Shown: piece by piece, positions 31,918-41,735 of the stretch
How the letters are laid out: each line of letters begins with the position of its first letter
How positions within the stretch are numbered: the first letter of the stretch is position 1
From: Ustilaginoidea virens
Lineage: Eukaryota; Ascomycota; Sordariomycetes; Hypocreales; Clavicipitaceae
Length of the DNA: 64,000 nucleotides
Direction of reading: 5' to 3'
Assembly: GCF_000687475.1 (NCBI RefSeq)
Contig: NC_057322.1
Location: forward strand, 1,984,001-2,048,000
Program-made: the position numbers and the translations under genes
The notes under the pieces: generated by a model
Database searches by the model: none
Told to the model about the DNA's origin: nothing
What the model saw: the letters and a program-made list of their open reading frames with translations, nothing else

Positions 31918-33351
31918 ATGTCTGGTGACGCACAACCCAAGGTCTTGGGCATGCCGGTAAGCACATTTTCCTTTTTTCCCCCGACTTTTTCCCCCAAAAG
32001 ATTCGGGGAAATCCCTCGTTCGCGATAAGGGCGATCCGCGGCACAACAAGGCTTCAATGGTCCAATTGCAGCGTCGCAGGCCATTGAAGACGGATGTTCG
32101 CTGGACTGGAATGCGTTCATCGTGGCTTTCTTTGTCTTTGACGCTCCTTGGCCCCCTTCGCAACCCAGGGCAATCTTCTTCGCCTTGAGAAGAAGATGCT
32201 GCTGTTGAGGAACAAATTCGGCTAACTGTTTTGTGTCACAGCCCTTCGTGGCCGATTTCTTGAGTATGTCATTTTTGCAACCGACATAGCTTTTTTTGCG
32301 GCGCCGCGTCATATGACCTTGAGAGGTCGCTGATGCCGGAGCCACTGGTAAAACGAAGGTTGACACGTTCACATGCTAACCTCCTCCGTTAGTGGGTGGT
32401 GTCTCCGCCGCCGTCTCCAAGACCGCCGCCGCTCCCATTGAGCGTGTCAAGCTCTTGATCCAGAACCAGGATGAAATGATCAAGGCTGGCCGTCTTGACC
32501 GCCGCTACAATGGTATCACCGACTGCTTCAAGCGCACCATGGCTGATGAGGGTGCCCTGTCGCTGTGGCGTGGCAACACTGCCAACGTCATCCGATACTT
32601 CCCTACCCAGGCCTTGAACTTTGCTTTCCGCGACAAGTTCAAGAAGATGTTCGGCTTCAAGAAGGAGCGCGATGGTTACGCCATGTGGATGGCTGGTAAC
32701 CTTGCCTCTGGTGGTGTATGTATCCCTCGCACCGCTCTTTTCATTATTATTATTTATCCGCACCAGTCGCTAATCCTGTCGTGACAGGCTGCTGGTGCCA
32801 CTTCCATGCTTTTCGTCTACTCTCTGGATTACGCCCGTACCCGTCTTGCCAACGATGCCAAGTCGGCCAAGTCTGGTGGTGAGCGCCAGTTCAACGGTCT
32901 CGTCGACGTCTACCGCAAGACTCTTGCCTCTGACGGTATCGCCGGTCTGTACCGTGGTTTCATGCCCTCCGTCGCTGGTATCGTTGTCTACCGTGGTCTC
33001 TACTTCGGCATGTACGACTCCATCAAGCCCGTTCTCCTGGTCGGCAGCCTCGCCAACAACTTCCTCGCCTCTTTCGCTCTCGGATGGTGCGTCACCACTG
33101 GTGCCGGTATCGCTGCCTACCCTCTTGACACTATCCGTCGTCGCATGATGATGACTTCTGGTGAGGCCGTCAAGTACAAGAACTCTTTCGATGCCGCCCG
33201 CCAGATCGTTGCCAAGAACGGTGTCAAGTCCCTGTTCAACGGTGCCGGTGCCAACATTCTCCGTGGTGTTGCCGGTGCTGGTGTCCTTTCCATCTACGAC
33301 CAGCTCCAGCTCATCCTCTTCGGCAAGGCCTTCAAGGGTGGCTCTGGTTAA
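31918..33351 (+). CDS. Mitochondrial ADP/ATP carrier, 315 aa
   Basis: Exons 31918-31956, 32242-32263, 32393-32715 and 32788-33351. Exon 2 is just 22 bp. All four join in phase (CCG|GTAAGC, TTGA|GTATGT, GGT|GTATGT). The protein has three mitochondrial-carrier repeats with signatures [14 protein letters not shown] and PLDTIRRR, and the family hallmark RRRMMM. It exchanges matrix ATP for cytosolic ADP across the inner membrane. Codon usage is strongly biased (GCC/GTC/CTC/ACC), as expected for a highly expressed gene. The large first intron (285 bp) lies just after the N-terminal tail. Length and motifs are complete; nothing is missing. Confidence 0.96.
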
Positions 33352-34011
33352 ACTACTTTCCTTGCATGACTGTATAGACTTTATAGTTTGGGGGTGACGA
33401 AAGACTGGTTGCGTGTAATCGGTGGGCTTTGACGCGACGTCCGCTGATGGATCAAAAGGCGAACAGGGATGGACGGGAGGGGAAAGCTGGGGAACGGAAG
33501 AAAAATATGTTCCTTGTGTTTCTGTGCAACAGATGCTCTTTGCGGGTTAGACTGGCATCGGCATGGCGTATTTCACCTCTGGCTTTGCCGAGGCTTTTCT
33601 AGGTCGCTGTAATTTATACACCAATGCAATTTCCCTTGTCGTTATGCAATATCTATTTTCATGTCCTTGGTGAGCTACGTGCTGCTTTGAGAGTAAAAGT
33701 ACGAATCATGTTTGACTACTCCGGACTCGGCACAAGTTGGCATTTACCTACCTCCTAATCTCATTGACTGGGACGAAAGTCTTGACGCCAAACTATGTAC
33801 CTAAGGTGAAGCGGTTTGGTTGGGAATGGATGACTAAGGATTTCTTGACAAACGCGTTCCGAGCCAACCTCGCAACCTGCAGGTTCATCGAACACGTTTA
33901 GACCCGGGGTTCCCGATCAACAGAACCTACCAGCCGAAGCTCGAGGCCACCTGCGATACTCGTTACTACGCGAGCAAACCAGATTCCGTCTGCGACTCCG
34001 AGAATCGAAGC
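33352..34011. other. Intergenic, carrier 3' UTR and CENP-X promoter
   Basis: 660 bp, probably the carrier 3' UTR followed by the upstream region of the gene at 34012. TTACCTACCTCC (33746) is one of the dispersed short motifs seen elsewhere in the window. Nothing else recognised. Confidence 0.4.
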
Positions 34012-34485
34012 ATGCCGGCCGGAGCAACGTCCGGCCGCGGCGGGCGGGCACGCCCCAAAGGCCCCCCGAACAGGAAGGAATCCCCTGGGACGGCCTCGTC
34101 CGAGCGCAGCGACCCCTTCGAGTCGGAGGACGAGCCGTCCGGGCGAGAGGCTGGCAAGGGCCGCCGGGGGGAAGCCCCAGACGCGCCGGCCCCGGAAACC
34201 ACCATCCCGCGCGACCTGCTCACGCGCGCGCTGCACGACTTCTTCACCAAGGACGCGACGAGGATATCGCGCGACGCCAACGCCGCCGTGGGCAAGTACA
34301 TGGATGTGTTTGTGCGGGAGGCGATTGCGCGGGCGGCGGTGGAAAAGAGCGCCGGCTTCTTGGAGGTGAGTTTCCGATGCGATGGCGCTGCGGCGAGCCA
34401 GGCGGCGGCGGGTCGGCTGACGGAGGGCTGCTGGCAGGTGGAGGACCTGGAGAAGATTACGCCGCAGCTTCTGCTGGATCTGTGA
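34012..34485 (+). CDS. Centromere protein X / MHF2-like histone-fold protein, 133 aa
   Basis: Exons 34012-34365 and 34438-34485 joined across a 72-bp intron (GTGAGT..GGCAG). The intron is a multiple of three without a stop, so an unspliced reading is also open (157 aa). The N-terminal half is basic and disordered (GRGGRARPKGPPNRK). The C-terminal half is the compact histone fold: IPRDLLTRALHDFFTKDATR, ANAAVGKYMDVFVREAIARA, then spliced FLEVEDLEKITPQLLLDL. This matches CENP-X (MHF2), which pairs with CENP-S (MHF1) at kinetochores and with FANCM/Fml1 at stalled forks. The CENP-S partner is not in this window. Splicing removes an insert that would break the last helix, so the spliced form is favoured. 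Confidence 0.85.
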   Translation: MPAGATSGRGGRARPKGPPNRKESPGTASSERSDPFESEDEPSGREAGKGRRGEAPDAPAPETTIPRDLLTRALHDFFTKDATRISRDANAAVGKYMDVFVREAIARAAVEKSAGFLEVSFRCDGAAASQAAAGRLTEGCWQVEDLEKITPQLLLDL

Positions 34486-36100
34486 CTTGCGCGGGGGCGG
34501 ACTACACTGCGGGTTGGTGGTCGTCGTGCCAGGAGGCAGGCGGCCAGGACGAGTCGGCCTCGGAGGCAGGCAGGCAGCAGACAGATCAAGGAGGCAAAGC
34601 TGAGGAGGGATGGCTGCTCAGCAGCAGCGGTCGAGGGGACGCGAGACATGAGCTCACGGGACGGGACAGACGTTGGGGTGGAAGTGCAGCTCGGTACGAT
34701 GTTGGCCGGCGCATTGTCAGACGGACCCGGACGGCAGGAAGCAGAGGTGAAGCCTTGCGTGCCAAGGGTTGCCTAATGAACAAGACGCACCACGGCGGCG
34801 AGGCGATTGTCGCCGAGGAGCGCCGTTCCCAGATTGGCGGGCAAAGGTACGAAGGTGGTGGTAGGCTTTGTGTGAAACGACTTGGGTGGTTTTGCACATC
34901 TCGCAGCACGAGCATCATGAGCTGGGCGCACGCCAGAGCTTGACTAGCCAAGTCTGCGCAGCCGCATGTTTCCAGCGACTGATGGATGGCTGGCTGGCTG
35001 GCTGGCTGGGCCATGAGGGATGGAGAGCTGCAAAGGAGCCCTGTTTTTTTTTCTTTTTCTTTTTTTTTCTCCTCTCCCTTCCAAAACGACAAGAAAAAGC
35101 AAGAAAAAAAAAAGGACGCTAAGAAGAAACGAAACGGAAGGAAGATGACACAAAAAAAAAGAAAAAGAAAAAGAAAAAGAAAAAAAAGAGGCAGCAAGCA
35201 GGTCGGTGAAGCGTGGCTCAGCCGGGCCTTTGAAACGCGGCGCGTCTCGCCAGCGTCGCGAGCTTGCCAAGGTGCGGCGCGGCGCATCCCACAACGCACG
35301 AACGGAACAGCAGCCCGGCGCAAACCCCCCAAGCCGTCGACCGCAGAACCACGTCGCGAGAGGGAACCATGACCAACAAGGCGGGACGGAAAACAGCGCC
35401 AAGCAAGCCTTGCAGGCAGGCAGATGCAGCCAGGCAGATGCAGCCAGGCGTCCGTCTCCCCGCCAAGGAGCGACCCGCCCGCCCTGAGCCTTCCCCCCCC
35501 TCCATCCCTCCCTTTTCCTCCAAGAGCAAGCCGGAAACGAAAGCTCAGACTCGCCCGCGAAACCCGCGACAAAACCCGCCACCGCACGCCCCGACACGCC
35601 TCCCCGTCACCCCCGTCACCCCAGGCCAGCAGAGCGAAAAGGAAGCAGAAACCAGAAACGCGGCAGCGATGGGGGGTCTGGGCCGACGCTTCGGATTTCT
35701 GCTGGACCGGGGGGCATCTTCCGTCGCGTGACGAGCACGCCAGGCCTGCCGGGTTGAAAAGGGAAGGGGGTTCCGCTGCCTCGTGCCCGTGCTGTTGTCT
35801 CGGCCTCGCTGTGTTTTTTATTCTGGCGGCGTGCCTTTTTCTTTCCGTGCAGTTTTCAGGGTTGTGTTTGTGTGTTTTGTGTGTTTTGGTGACTTTGGGC
35901 TGTCCTTCCATCTTTCTCTGGCATCGTGTCCACGTCCAGTCGTTTGTGCTGGTGTTTCCCCCCCCCCGTTCCGAAGAGGCTGGCCACTCTTTCGCGTCTG
36001 TTCGCTTTGTCTTCCTGCGCTCGCTCTCTGGGAGCCGAGACCTCGCCAGGCCGCGCTCGACTCGATCCTTACTGCTGGCGGTGACAGCCCTGCTCTCGAC
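34486..36100. other. Intergenic, low-complexity GC-rich spacer
   Basis: 1.6 kb with no recognised gene. It contains TGGC tandem repeats (about 34987-35008), poly-purine blocks made of AAAAAG units (about 35155-35190), a tandem GCAGATGCAGCCAG repeat (about 35418-35450) and a C9 run near 35960. A 794-codon minus-strand frame crosses this spacer and the cupredoxin gene only because the sequence is poor in stop codons. The stretch from 35800 to 36100 is T-rich and is the likely long 5' leader of the cupredoxin gene. Confidence 0.5.
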
Positions 36101-36937
36101 ATGAAGAAGCCTGCGTCCGCGGTTCTCGCCGGCCTGTTGGGCCTCGCGCAAGGTATGGCGGAAAAAAAAAACCCTCCCACCGCTCGCCTCGCGTGCCGCC
36201 GGAGCTGAGAAGCTGACGTCAATGCCCCTCGGGCAGCCATACAAGTCCACGTCGTCGCCGTGGGAAAGAACCCCGGCAGCATCGACACGGGCCTCAGGTT
36301 CTTCCCCGAGAGGATCCGCGCCGAGCCCGGCAGCCTGGTCCAGTTCCAGTTCCGGGCCGGCAACCACACCGTCACCCAGTCCGACTTTGACAACCCGTGC
36401 GTGCCCGTCTCCAGCATCGACCCGAGCGTCGCCGGCGTCTTCTCCTCGTTCCAGCCCGTCGCCGGGGCGGCCGGCGCGGTCCCCGTCTTCACCGTCCTGG
36501 TCAACGACACCCGGCCCATCTGGCTGTTCTGCAGCCAGGGCGCCCACTGCCAAAAGGGCATGGCCATGGTGATCAACGAGAACGCCGCGGCCAACGCCAC
36601 CCGCAGCCTGGAAACCTACAAGCGGCTGGCGCAGAAGGCGCCGACCGGCCAGGGCGTGCCCAGCCGATGCGGCGACGGGTCCGCCGGCCCCGCGGCGTCG
36701 AGCGGTTACCTGCCGACTACCGCCGCTGGAGGAAACGGAGGCGGCGGCGGTGGTGGTGCGCTCGTCACTCCCGCTGCTGGTGGCACCAACGACACTGCCG
36801 ACGGCTTGCCGCCTGCCGCGACTACTCCTCCCCCTCCGGCCGTGAGTTCTCCGGCTCTTGTTGTGTCTGGTGCCGCCCACGTGGCTGTTCCAGGCGCGAT
36901 GCTGTTGGTGCTCGGAGGGGCTTTTATGTTTCTGTAG
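36101..36937 (+). CDS. Extracellular cupredoxin with GPI-type C-terminus, 250 aa
   Basis: Exons 36101-36152 and 36237-36937, intron GTATGG..GGCAG, phase 1. The signal peptide MKKPASAVLAGLLGLAQA spans the junction. The cupredoxin fold follows: VHVVAVGKN, FFPERIRAEPGSLVQFQF, GNHTVTQSDF (first His ligand) and WLFCSQGAHCQKGMAMVIN, holding the Cys-His-Met spacing of a type 1 copper site. After about residue 180 comes a Gly/Ala/Pro/Thr-rich stalk and a terminal hydrophobic segment (AVPGAMLLVLGGAFMFL) without a following basic tail, which fits GPI attachment. Such proteins are often named extracellular serine-rich proteins; roles in cell-surface redox or pathogenesis are not established for most. 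Copper binding itself is inferred from the ligand pattern. Confidence 0.85.
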
Positions 36938-37314
36938 TCCTCTTGCAGCCGGTGGATACGGAGATGACATGGAGATGATGACTTATCTTTTTTTTTCTTT
37001 TTTTTTTTTTTTCTCTCGCTTGTTTGGCTTCCGCCTGGTTGCGGCGAGTCAAAAAGGTTCTTTTAGGCACGAGCTGAAAAGGAATGAAACCTTGGTGCTG
37101 TGCTTGAGAGTTGCCCAGATACGCATGGTTTGAGCAGTCAGGGGGGGGGCTGCAGGTGTCTCGACACAATTCCCCCAGCGTGGTGTATCGCGAGCCCAGT
37201 CTTCATGCACACGTTCCCGTGGCCGAAGCGACAAATAAACCCATTCCTGCTACATGTCCTGTCCCCGCACGTGAAACGGCCACACACACACACACACACA
37301 CTCTCTCTCTCTCC
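36938..37314. other. Convergent 3' flanks with CA/CT microsatellite
   Basis: 377 bp between convergent genes. It contains a T-rich block (about 36985-37015), a G9 run (about 37141-37149) and a (CA)10(CT)6 microsatellite at about 37281-37312, which ends only two bases from the stop codon of the next gene. Confidence 0.6.
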
Positions 37315-38246
37315 CTAGTCATCACCCTTGCGCTTCCTCTTAGATCGGCCCTTTTGCGCCCGGTCGCAGAGCGCTCTCCGCGGCAGCTTCTCCAGCCAGC
37401 CCTGCTCCCTCTTCACGTAGCCAACCTTGCTGTACTTGTTGCTGTTGGCGAAGAAGCCGACCCAGTGCTGCAGCGCGTCGTGCGCCCTCTGCTTCGCGCT
37501 GGCCAGCTCCTCGGCCCGCAGCTTCTCCATCTCCGCCGCGGTGTAGTACTTGTCCACGTCCGGGTCGTCGAGCGGCAGGAACATCTCCTCGACGCCGCGC
37601 AGGTCCGCCGTGCGGTCTTCGGCGAAGCAGCCCGTCACGAAGCCCCGCGCGGCGTCGCGGCCCGCAAACACGCTGTACGACCCGCCGGGCCCGTACATGC
37701 GCCGGCCGCCCGACACGTCGTAGATGGTGCCGTTGATGGCCAGGTACAGCGGCTTGTCGGCGTCGCGGCCGTCGTACGCGAGGAGCTCCTTCTCGGTCAG
37801 GTAGATTGGCCCGCTCTGCACATGTTTTTTTTTTCCCGCTCCGCCCCCCAGGCCCCGGAGCAGAAAAAACGCGTCAGCCCAGGCGTGATGGTGCGGTCTG
37901 GTGGTGGTTCGGTCTGGTGCAAGAAAGGCACGCGCGAGTAGGTGGGGGATGGGACGGGACGACTCACGAGCTGGGCCTTCCACCAGTCCGCGCGGAGGTA
38001 CGACGGCTTGTTCTTCATGCCCCAGAACCAGCTCTCGCCGCCGCTAATCATGTAGCTCAGGCCGCATGATGCGACGAGCAGGAACGAGAGGAGGCGCAGG
38101 ATATCGAGCCACGGGGTGTAGTCGTCGTCGTCGTCGTCGACGTCGACGCTGCGCTTTTGGGACTCGGGTTTCGGGTCGGCGGGCTTGCTGGCTTGCTCGG
38201 GGGCAGGCGTAGTAGCTTTTCGCTGGCGGAGCTCCGCGTCGCCCAT
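37315..38246 (-). CDS. Cytochrome b5/MAPR-like heme-binding membrane protein, 259 aa
   Basis: Exons 37968-38246 and 37315-37815, intron GTGAGT..TGCAG. An acidic N-terminus (VDVDDDDDDYTPW) precedes one transmembrane helix (about 47-67, LDILRLLSFLLVASCGLSYM). After the intron the cytochrome-b5-like domain begins IYLTEKELLAYDGRDADKPL and continues with AINGTIYDVSGGRRMYGPGG and YSVFAGRDAARGFVTGCF, the membrane-associated progesterone receptor (MAPR) pattern, where heme is held by Tyr rather than His. The C-terminal helical part ends in a Lys/Arg-rich tail (KGRSKRKRKGDD) that may act as a nuclear or membrane-surface signal. Relatives (Dap1, PGRMC1) support P450 and sterol metabolism; this longer form is nearer to fungal neuferricin-like proteins, so the precise role is open. 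Confidence 0.85.
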
Positions 38247-38905
38247 GGCGGATTGGTGGTCTGGAGGATGGGATTTTGATGATGATTTCAACCGCAAGCG
38301 AATTCGAGGGGGGGGGGCAGTGAAAATGAACAATGAAAGGACAAGATGATGCTGTATTTCACGAGTCCTCCGTACGTCGGACAAGACTGGATGGATGTGG
38401 TTCAAGTAAGCTGGAGCTGTCCGTTTGGAGTAATGGAGCGGCCCCACCAAACCTCACCAGCCACACCGACCCATCGCCAGTGCCCGTCTCTATCTAGCGC
38501 GCGGCATTCATTCTGGCGACAATCAAAACGGCCGACAGCCCGCTGACTGAGCGCAGACTTGACTCGGAGCAGCAGAAATCACACGCTTCTTCCGAGCACG
38601 AAGCAGCCGCTTCATCTCTCTACTTGGATTTTTCGTTGCGCTGAGATATCCAAAGACTGAGCGAGCAGAGCATGCTCCAGCAAACCGAGCAAGTCGGGAG
38701 TCACGTGACCAGGCGTTGCCGTGGCAACCGGCGGCCGACGCAGACCCTCCTCAGCCAGATCAGCTGTGCTCCGTAAACAGCACAAGCCCACAAAATTCCA
38801 CCCACACCGGACAAACCTCGAATAGCTCAAGCTTCATCCAAACCGACGAACGGAATACGCCCAGAAGCACAGCAACAAGCCGCGCAAAAACAACTCCCCC
38901 GCCAG
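38247..38905. promoter_or_regulatory. Divergent promoter, MAPR-like and coiled-coil genes
   Basis: 659 bp between divergently transcribed genes. G-rich next to the MAPR-like start (G9 at about 38312) and CA-rich with AACAACTCC just before the start at 38906. GTCACGTGACC (38699-38709) is a perfect palindrome with the CACGTG E-box core. No genes seen. Confidence 0.5.
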
Positions 38906-41077
38906 ATGGATGCCAGCTCAAGCTTGCCTGGCTCCCCGGGCGCGGGACCCCTCCAGGCCATCACCCCCGAACATGTGAATCGCCGCGACCCCATCTTCTC
39001 GTCCCTCAAGGCAGAAGGCAAAGACGGCTCTGTCCACGACAAGATAAACCAGTTTAACAGCCTGAGCATCGCGATGCAGTCGAAGCAAATGGAACGCAGG
39101 ACCGCCGACGCAGCCCTGAAGCGAGCCATGGTGGGACGCGAGGAGGCCGAGACGGAGCTGAGGCGACTGCGGGAAGAGAACAAGGCGCTGCGGATGCAAG
39201 TCGAGCAAGGAAAAGAGCGCGAGCGCAAGGTCGGCGAACGACTGGAAACCGTCATGGTAAGTGAGTGGGCCGTCCGGGGGGGGGAAAGGGGGGGCTTCCT
39301 TCGGACACCAGCCGATGGTTTGGCTGACGCAGAACAAAAAAAAAAAAAAAAACGTCAAAAGGACAACTACGGCCGCGCAAAGGAAACACATGCCCACACA
39401 CAAGCCCTGTGGGAAAAGGAGATCCGGCGGGCCCGCAAGGAGAATTTCAAGAGCCAGTCGACCATTGTCAAGCTGCAAGAGGAGCTCAGATCCGCCCGGA
39501 GCTCGAGCAAGTCGGCCGAGGAGAGCCTCGCACGCGAAAAGGAACGCAGCAAAGTCAGGGAGCAGGAGGCCTTCACCGCGCGCTACCAGATCGTTGGCGT
39601 TCAGGAACAGCTGGAAAAGGCGCTGGAGCGCGTCAAGATTGTGGAGCAGGAACGGGATGCCTTCAAGACGGCCGCCAGGAACGAGGAGGTGGCTCGCATC
39701 GCTGCCGAGGGTCGGATCCCCCTGCCGGCCACCCACGACGCGACGGACGAGTTCGCATCACCCGAAAAGAAGAGGGCCGCGGCGTCGCTGCAGCTAGGCG
39801 GCCGGGCCGGGCCGCGGGTTTCGCTGTCCACCATGGAGATTGTTTCCTCGGCAGCCAGCGAAATGGAGATTGAAGAGCTTACGACGCAGGTGCTGTGGGA
39901 AAGGCAACGAGCCGACCGGGCCCAGGAAATGGTGGAGTTTCTGCAAGCCGAATGCCAGATGCACTTGTGTGCCTGCTCCAAGACCAGCAACGCGCGCGAG
40001 AGCCCGGAGGCGCCGCAGAAGAGACGACGCGTGTCGGTGGACGTGTCGGGGGAGCGGCACGATGCAGCAATCTCGTTCAAGGAAGAATCTCTGTCACCGC
40101 ACTCACAGCGAGCCTCATCACGCCAGTCCACTACCCATTCCCTGCGGAGCTCGGTCCGCTCGCAGGAGCCCACTGCGGAGCCCGAGATCGAGCCCCAGAT
40201 GGGACATCACGAGCCCGAGCCCGAGGTTGAGAGGCCCGAGGTTGACGTTACCCAACATCAGCCGCAACGGATCAAGTCGAGAAAAGAGCCCCGGCGAAGC
40301 ACAATCTTTTGTCCCAAGGAAGGAATCTTTCGCACGGTCTCAGAGCATGAAGCCGCAGCGCTAGATGCCCAGGAAAGGGCCGCAGCCGCTGCTCACCCTG
40401 CCGTCGACCACCAGACGGCTGCAGACGAGCCTCTGCCGAGCCCAGAAGCAAACGCCCACCACCGAATGTACGCCCGGACGCCGTCGGTCGAACCCCCCGC
40501 GTTTGCCCTTCTCGCGCACGAGCGAAACTCGCTCGACTTCCTCCTCCTGGACGCCCCGCCGGACGACGCCGCACCTGACGCCGGATCGGCGCCGCTGCTC
40601 AGCATCCCCAGCATTCCCGTGGTTGCGGACACGCAGCCCGTCCGAGAGCCCAAGAGAAAGTCGCTGCACGAAGAGGACCAGAGCTTCTCGCCTCCGGGAT
40701 CCCCCGGGCCGCGGCCCCACGGGGCATCGACGGCCTCCTTCACCGTCACAACGACTGTTCCCCTTCGAGAAGAGCCAGCCCGCTCCAGCACGTCGCTGAA
40801 CGGCCGGCTCCGGACGCCCTCGCACGGAAGCAACGCCAGCTTTGACTACAACGACCCGGCCATGACGCCTACCATGACGCGCGAGCAGGCCCTGGCCAAG
40901 ATTCGCGAGCGACGAGGGCGAGCACGCAGCGCAGCCCAGGCTGCTCCATCATCGTCGTCGTCGTCGTCGGGAAAGAAGCCGGCAGTCAAGACGGGCGCAA
41001 ACACGGGGCCTCGGGGCCGTCCTGTAAAGAGGGACATGAGCGCTCCCACGGCCAAGGCCACGCCGCGATTCAAGTAG
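38906..41077 (+). CDS. Coiled-coil protein, probable spindle-pole-body Cut12/SnaD-like, 688 aa
   Basis: Exon 38906-39256 then 39362-41077. The 105-bp intron is open in frame, so an unspliced frame of 723 codons exists, but it inserts a poly-Lys run coded by A18. I place the acceptor at 39361 (AAAAG), because only this keeps phase and joins RLETVM to DNYGRAKETH; a GCAG at 39339-39342 would break the frame. The N-terminal half is a long heptad coiled coil (about 45-245, for example ALWEKEIRRARKENFKSQST); a second helix lies at about 310-340. The rest is disordered and Pro/Glu/Ser-rich with a final REQALAKIRERRGRARS helix and a Ser run. Layout and the DKINQFNSLSIAMQSKQMER block recall the fungal spindle-pole-formation family, but this assignment is from memory and moderate. 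Confidence 0.6.
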   Translation: MDASSSLPGSPGAGPLQAITPEHVNRRDPIFSSLKAEGKDGSVHDKINQFNSLSIAMQSKQMERRTADAALKRAMVGREEAETELRRLREENKALRMQVEQGKERERKVGERLETVMVSEWAVRGGERGGFLRTPADGLADAEQKKKKKRQKDNYGRAKETHAHTQALWEKEIRRARKENFKSQSTIVKLQEELRSARSSSKSAEESLAREKERSKVREQEAFTARYQIVGVQEQLEKALERVKIVEQERDAFKTAARNEEVARIAAEGRIPLPATHDATDEFASPEKKRAAASLQLGGRAGPRVSLSTMEIVSSAASEMEIEELTTQVLWERQRADRAQEMVEFLQAECQMHLCACSKTSNARESPEAPQKRRRVSVDVSGERHDAAISFKEESLSPHSQRASSRQSTTHSLRSSVRSQEPTAEPEIEPQMGHHEPEPEVERPEVDVTQHQPQRIKSRKEPRRSTIFCPKEGIFRTVSEHEAAALDAQERAAAAAHPAVDHQTAADEPLPSPEANAHHRMYARTPSVEPPAFALLAHERNSLDFLLLDAPPDDAAPDAGSAPLLSIPSIPVVADTQPVREPKRKSLHEEDQSFSPPGSPGPRPHGASTASFTVTTTVPLREEPARSSTSLNGRLRTPSHGSNASFDYNDPAMTPTMTREQALAKIRERRGRARSAAQAAPSSSSSSSGKKPAVKTGANTGPRGRPVKRDMSAPTAKATPRFK

Positions 41078-41735
41078 TCAGCGGGTGGTGACGGCCGGGC
41101 ACGGTTACGGAGCGATGGTGTCCCTTGCACCCGGGGGGGGGGGGGCCGAGGGGGGGGGGGTGAGGGCAAATAGACTGGCGGCATTCGTTGAGCGTGTAGT
41201 GATGCATTGTGGAATGTGTGTTTTGTGTGCTGGTTGGTTTTCGCTCTTTGCAGGCAGGCGTGGCGATGGGCGTTTTTTGTGTCTCCCGTTGGGGGATTTG
41301 GCTGCTCGGCCCGGTGGCGGGCTTTGTTTCAGCGTAGCATGTCGGGGTAGGTACTCCGTACAGAGTGGGTAATGATGGTTTCTGGGTCTGACGTGCATGT
41401 GCTGGTTGGCATAGTGGTTCCTGGGACTTGAAACAATGATGATGCTTTTCTCGGCCTTGATACAGGACCCGTGTGCATATGTGGTTTGCGCCTACGCTCG
41501 ACCTAGGTGACGAGGCCCTGGGGCGCTTTGCCTGGTGCCGCCTGGCTGGCAGGCCCAGCTGGCATAAGAGGAGACAAGAGACAAGACAAGACAAGAAACA
41601 AGACAAGAAACAAGACAAGAAACAAGACAAGACAAGAAACAAGACAAGAAACAAGACAACACAACACAACACAACACACAACACAACACACAAGCCAAGA
41701 CAACAAGACAGGAATTCAACCATCATATCAACCCG
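41078..41735. other. Convergent spacer with G-runs and ACAAG repeats
   Basis: 658 bp between convergent 3' ends. It contains G13 (41133-41145) and G11 (41150-41160) tracts. From about 41576 to 41696 a tandem array of ACAAG and AAACAAGACAAG units changes into ACAAC/ACACA units. Many apparent minus-strand Cys/Leu-rich frames here are products of this array. Confidence 0.7.

Noticed and set aside
34586..36970. 794-codon minus-strand open frame
   Set aside because: Composition is Arg/Ser/Pro-rich, no domain is visible, and it overlaps antisense to the well-supported cupredoxin gene. GC-rich, stop-poor sequence explains it.
41503..41726. Cys/Val/Leu-rich hydrophobic minus-strand frames
   Set aside because: They are translations of the ACAAG/ACAAC simple repeat array.
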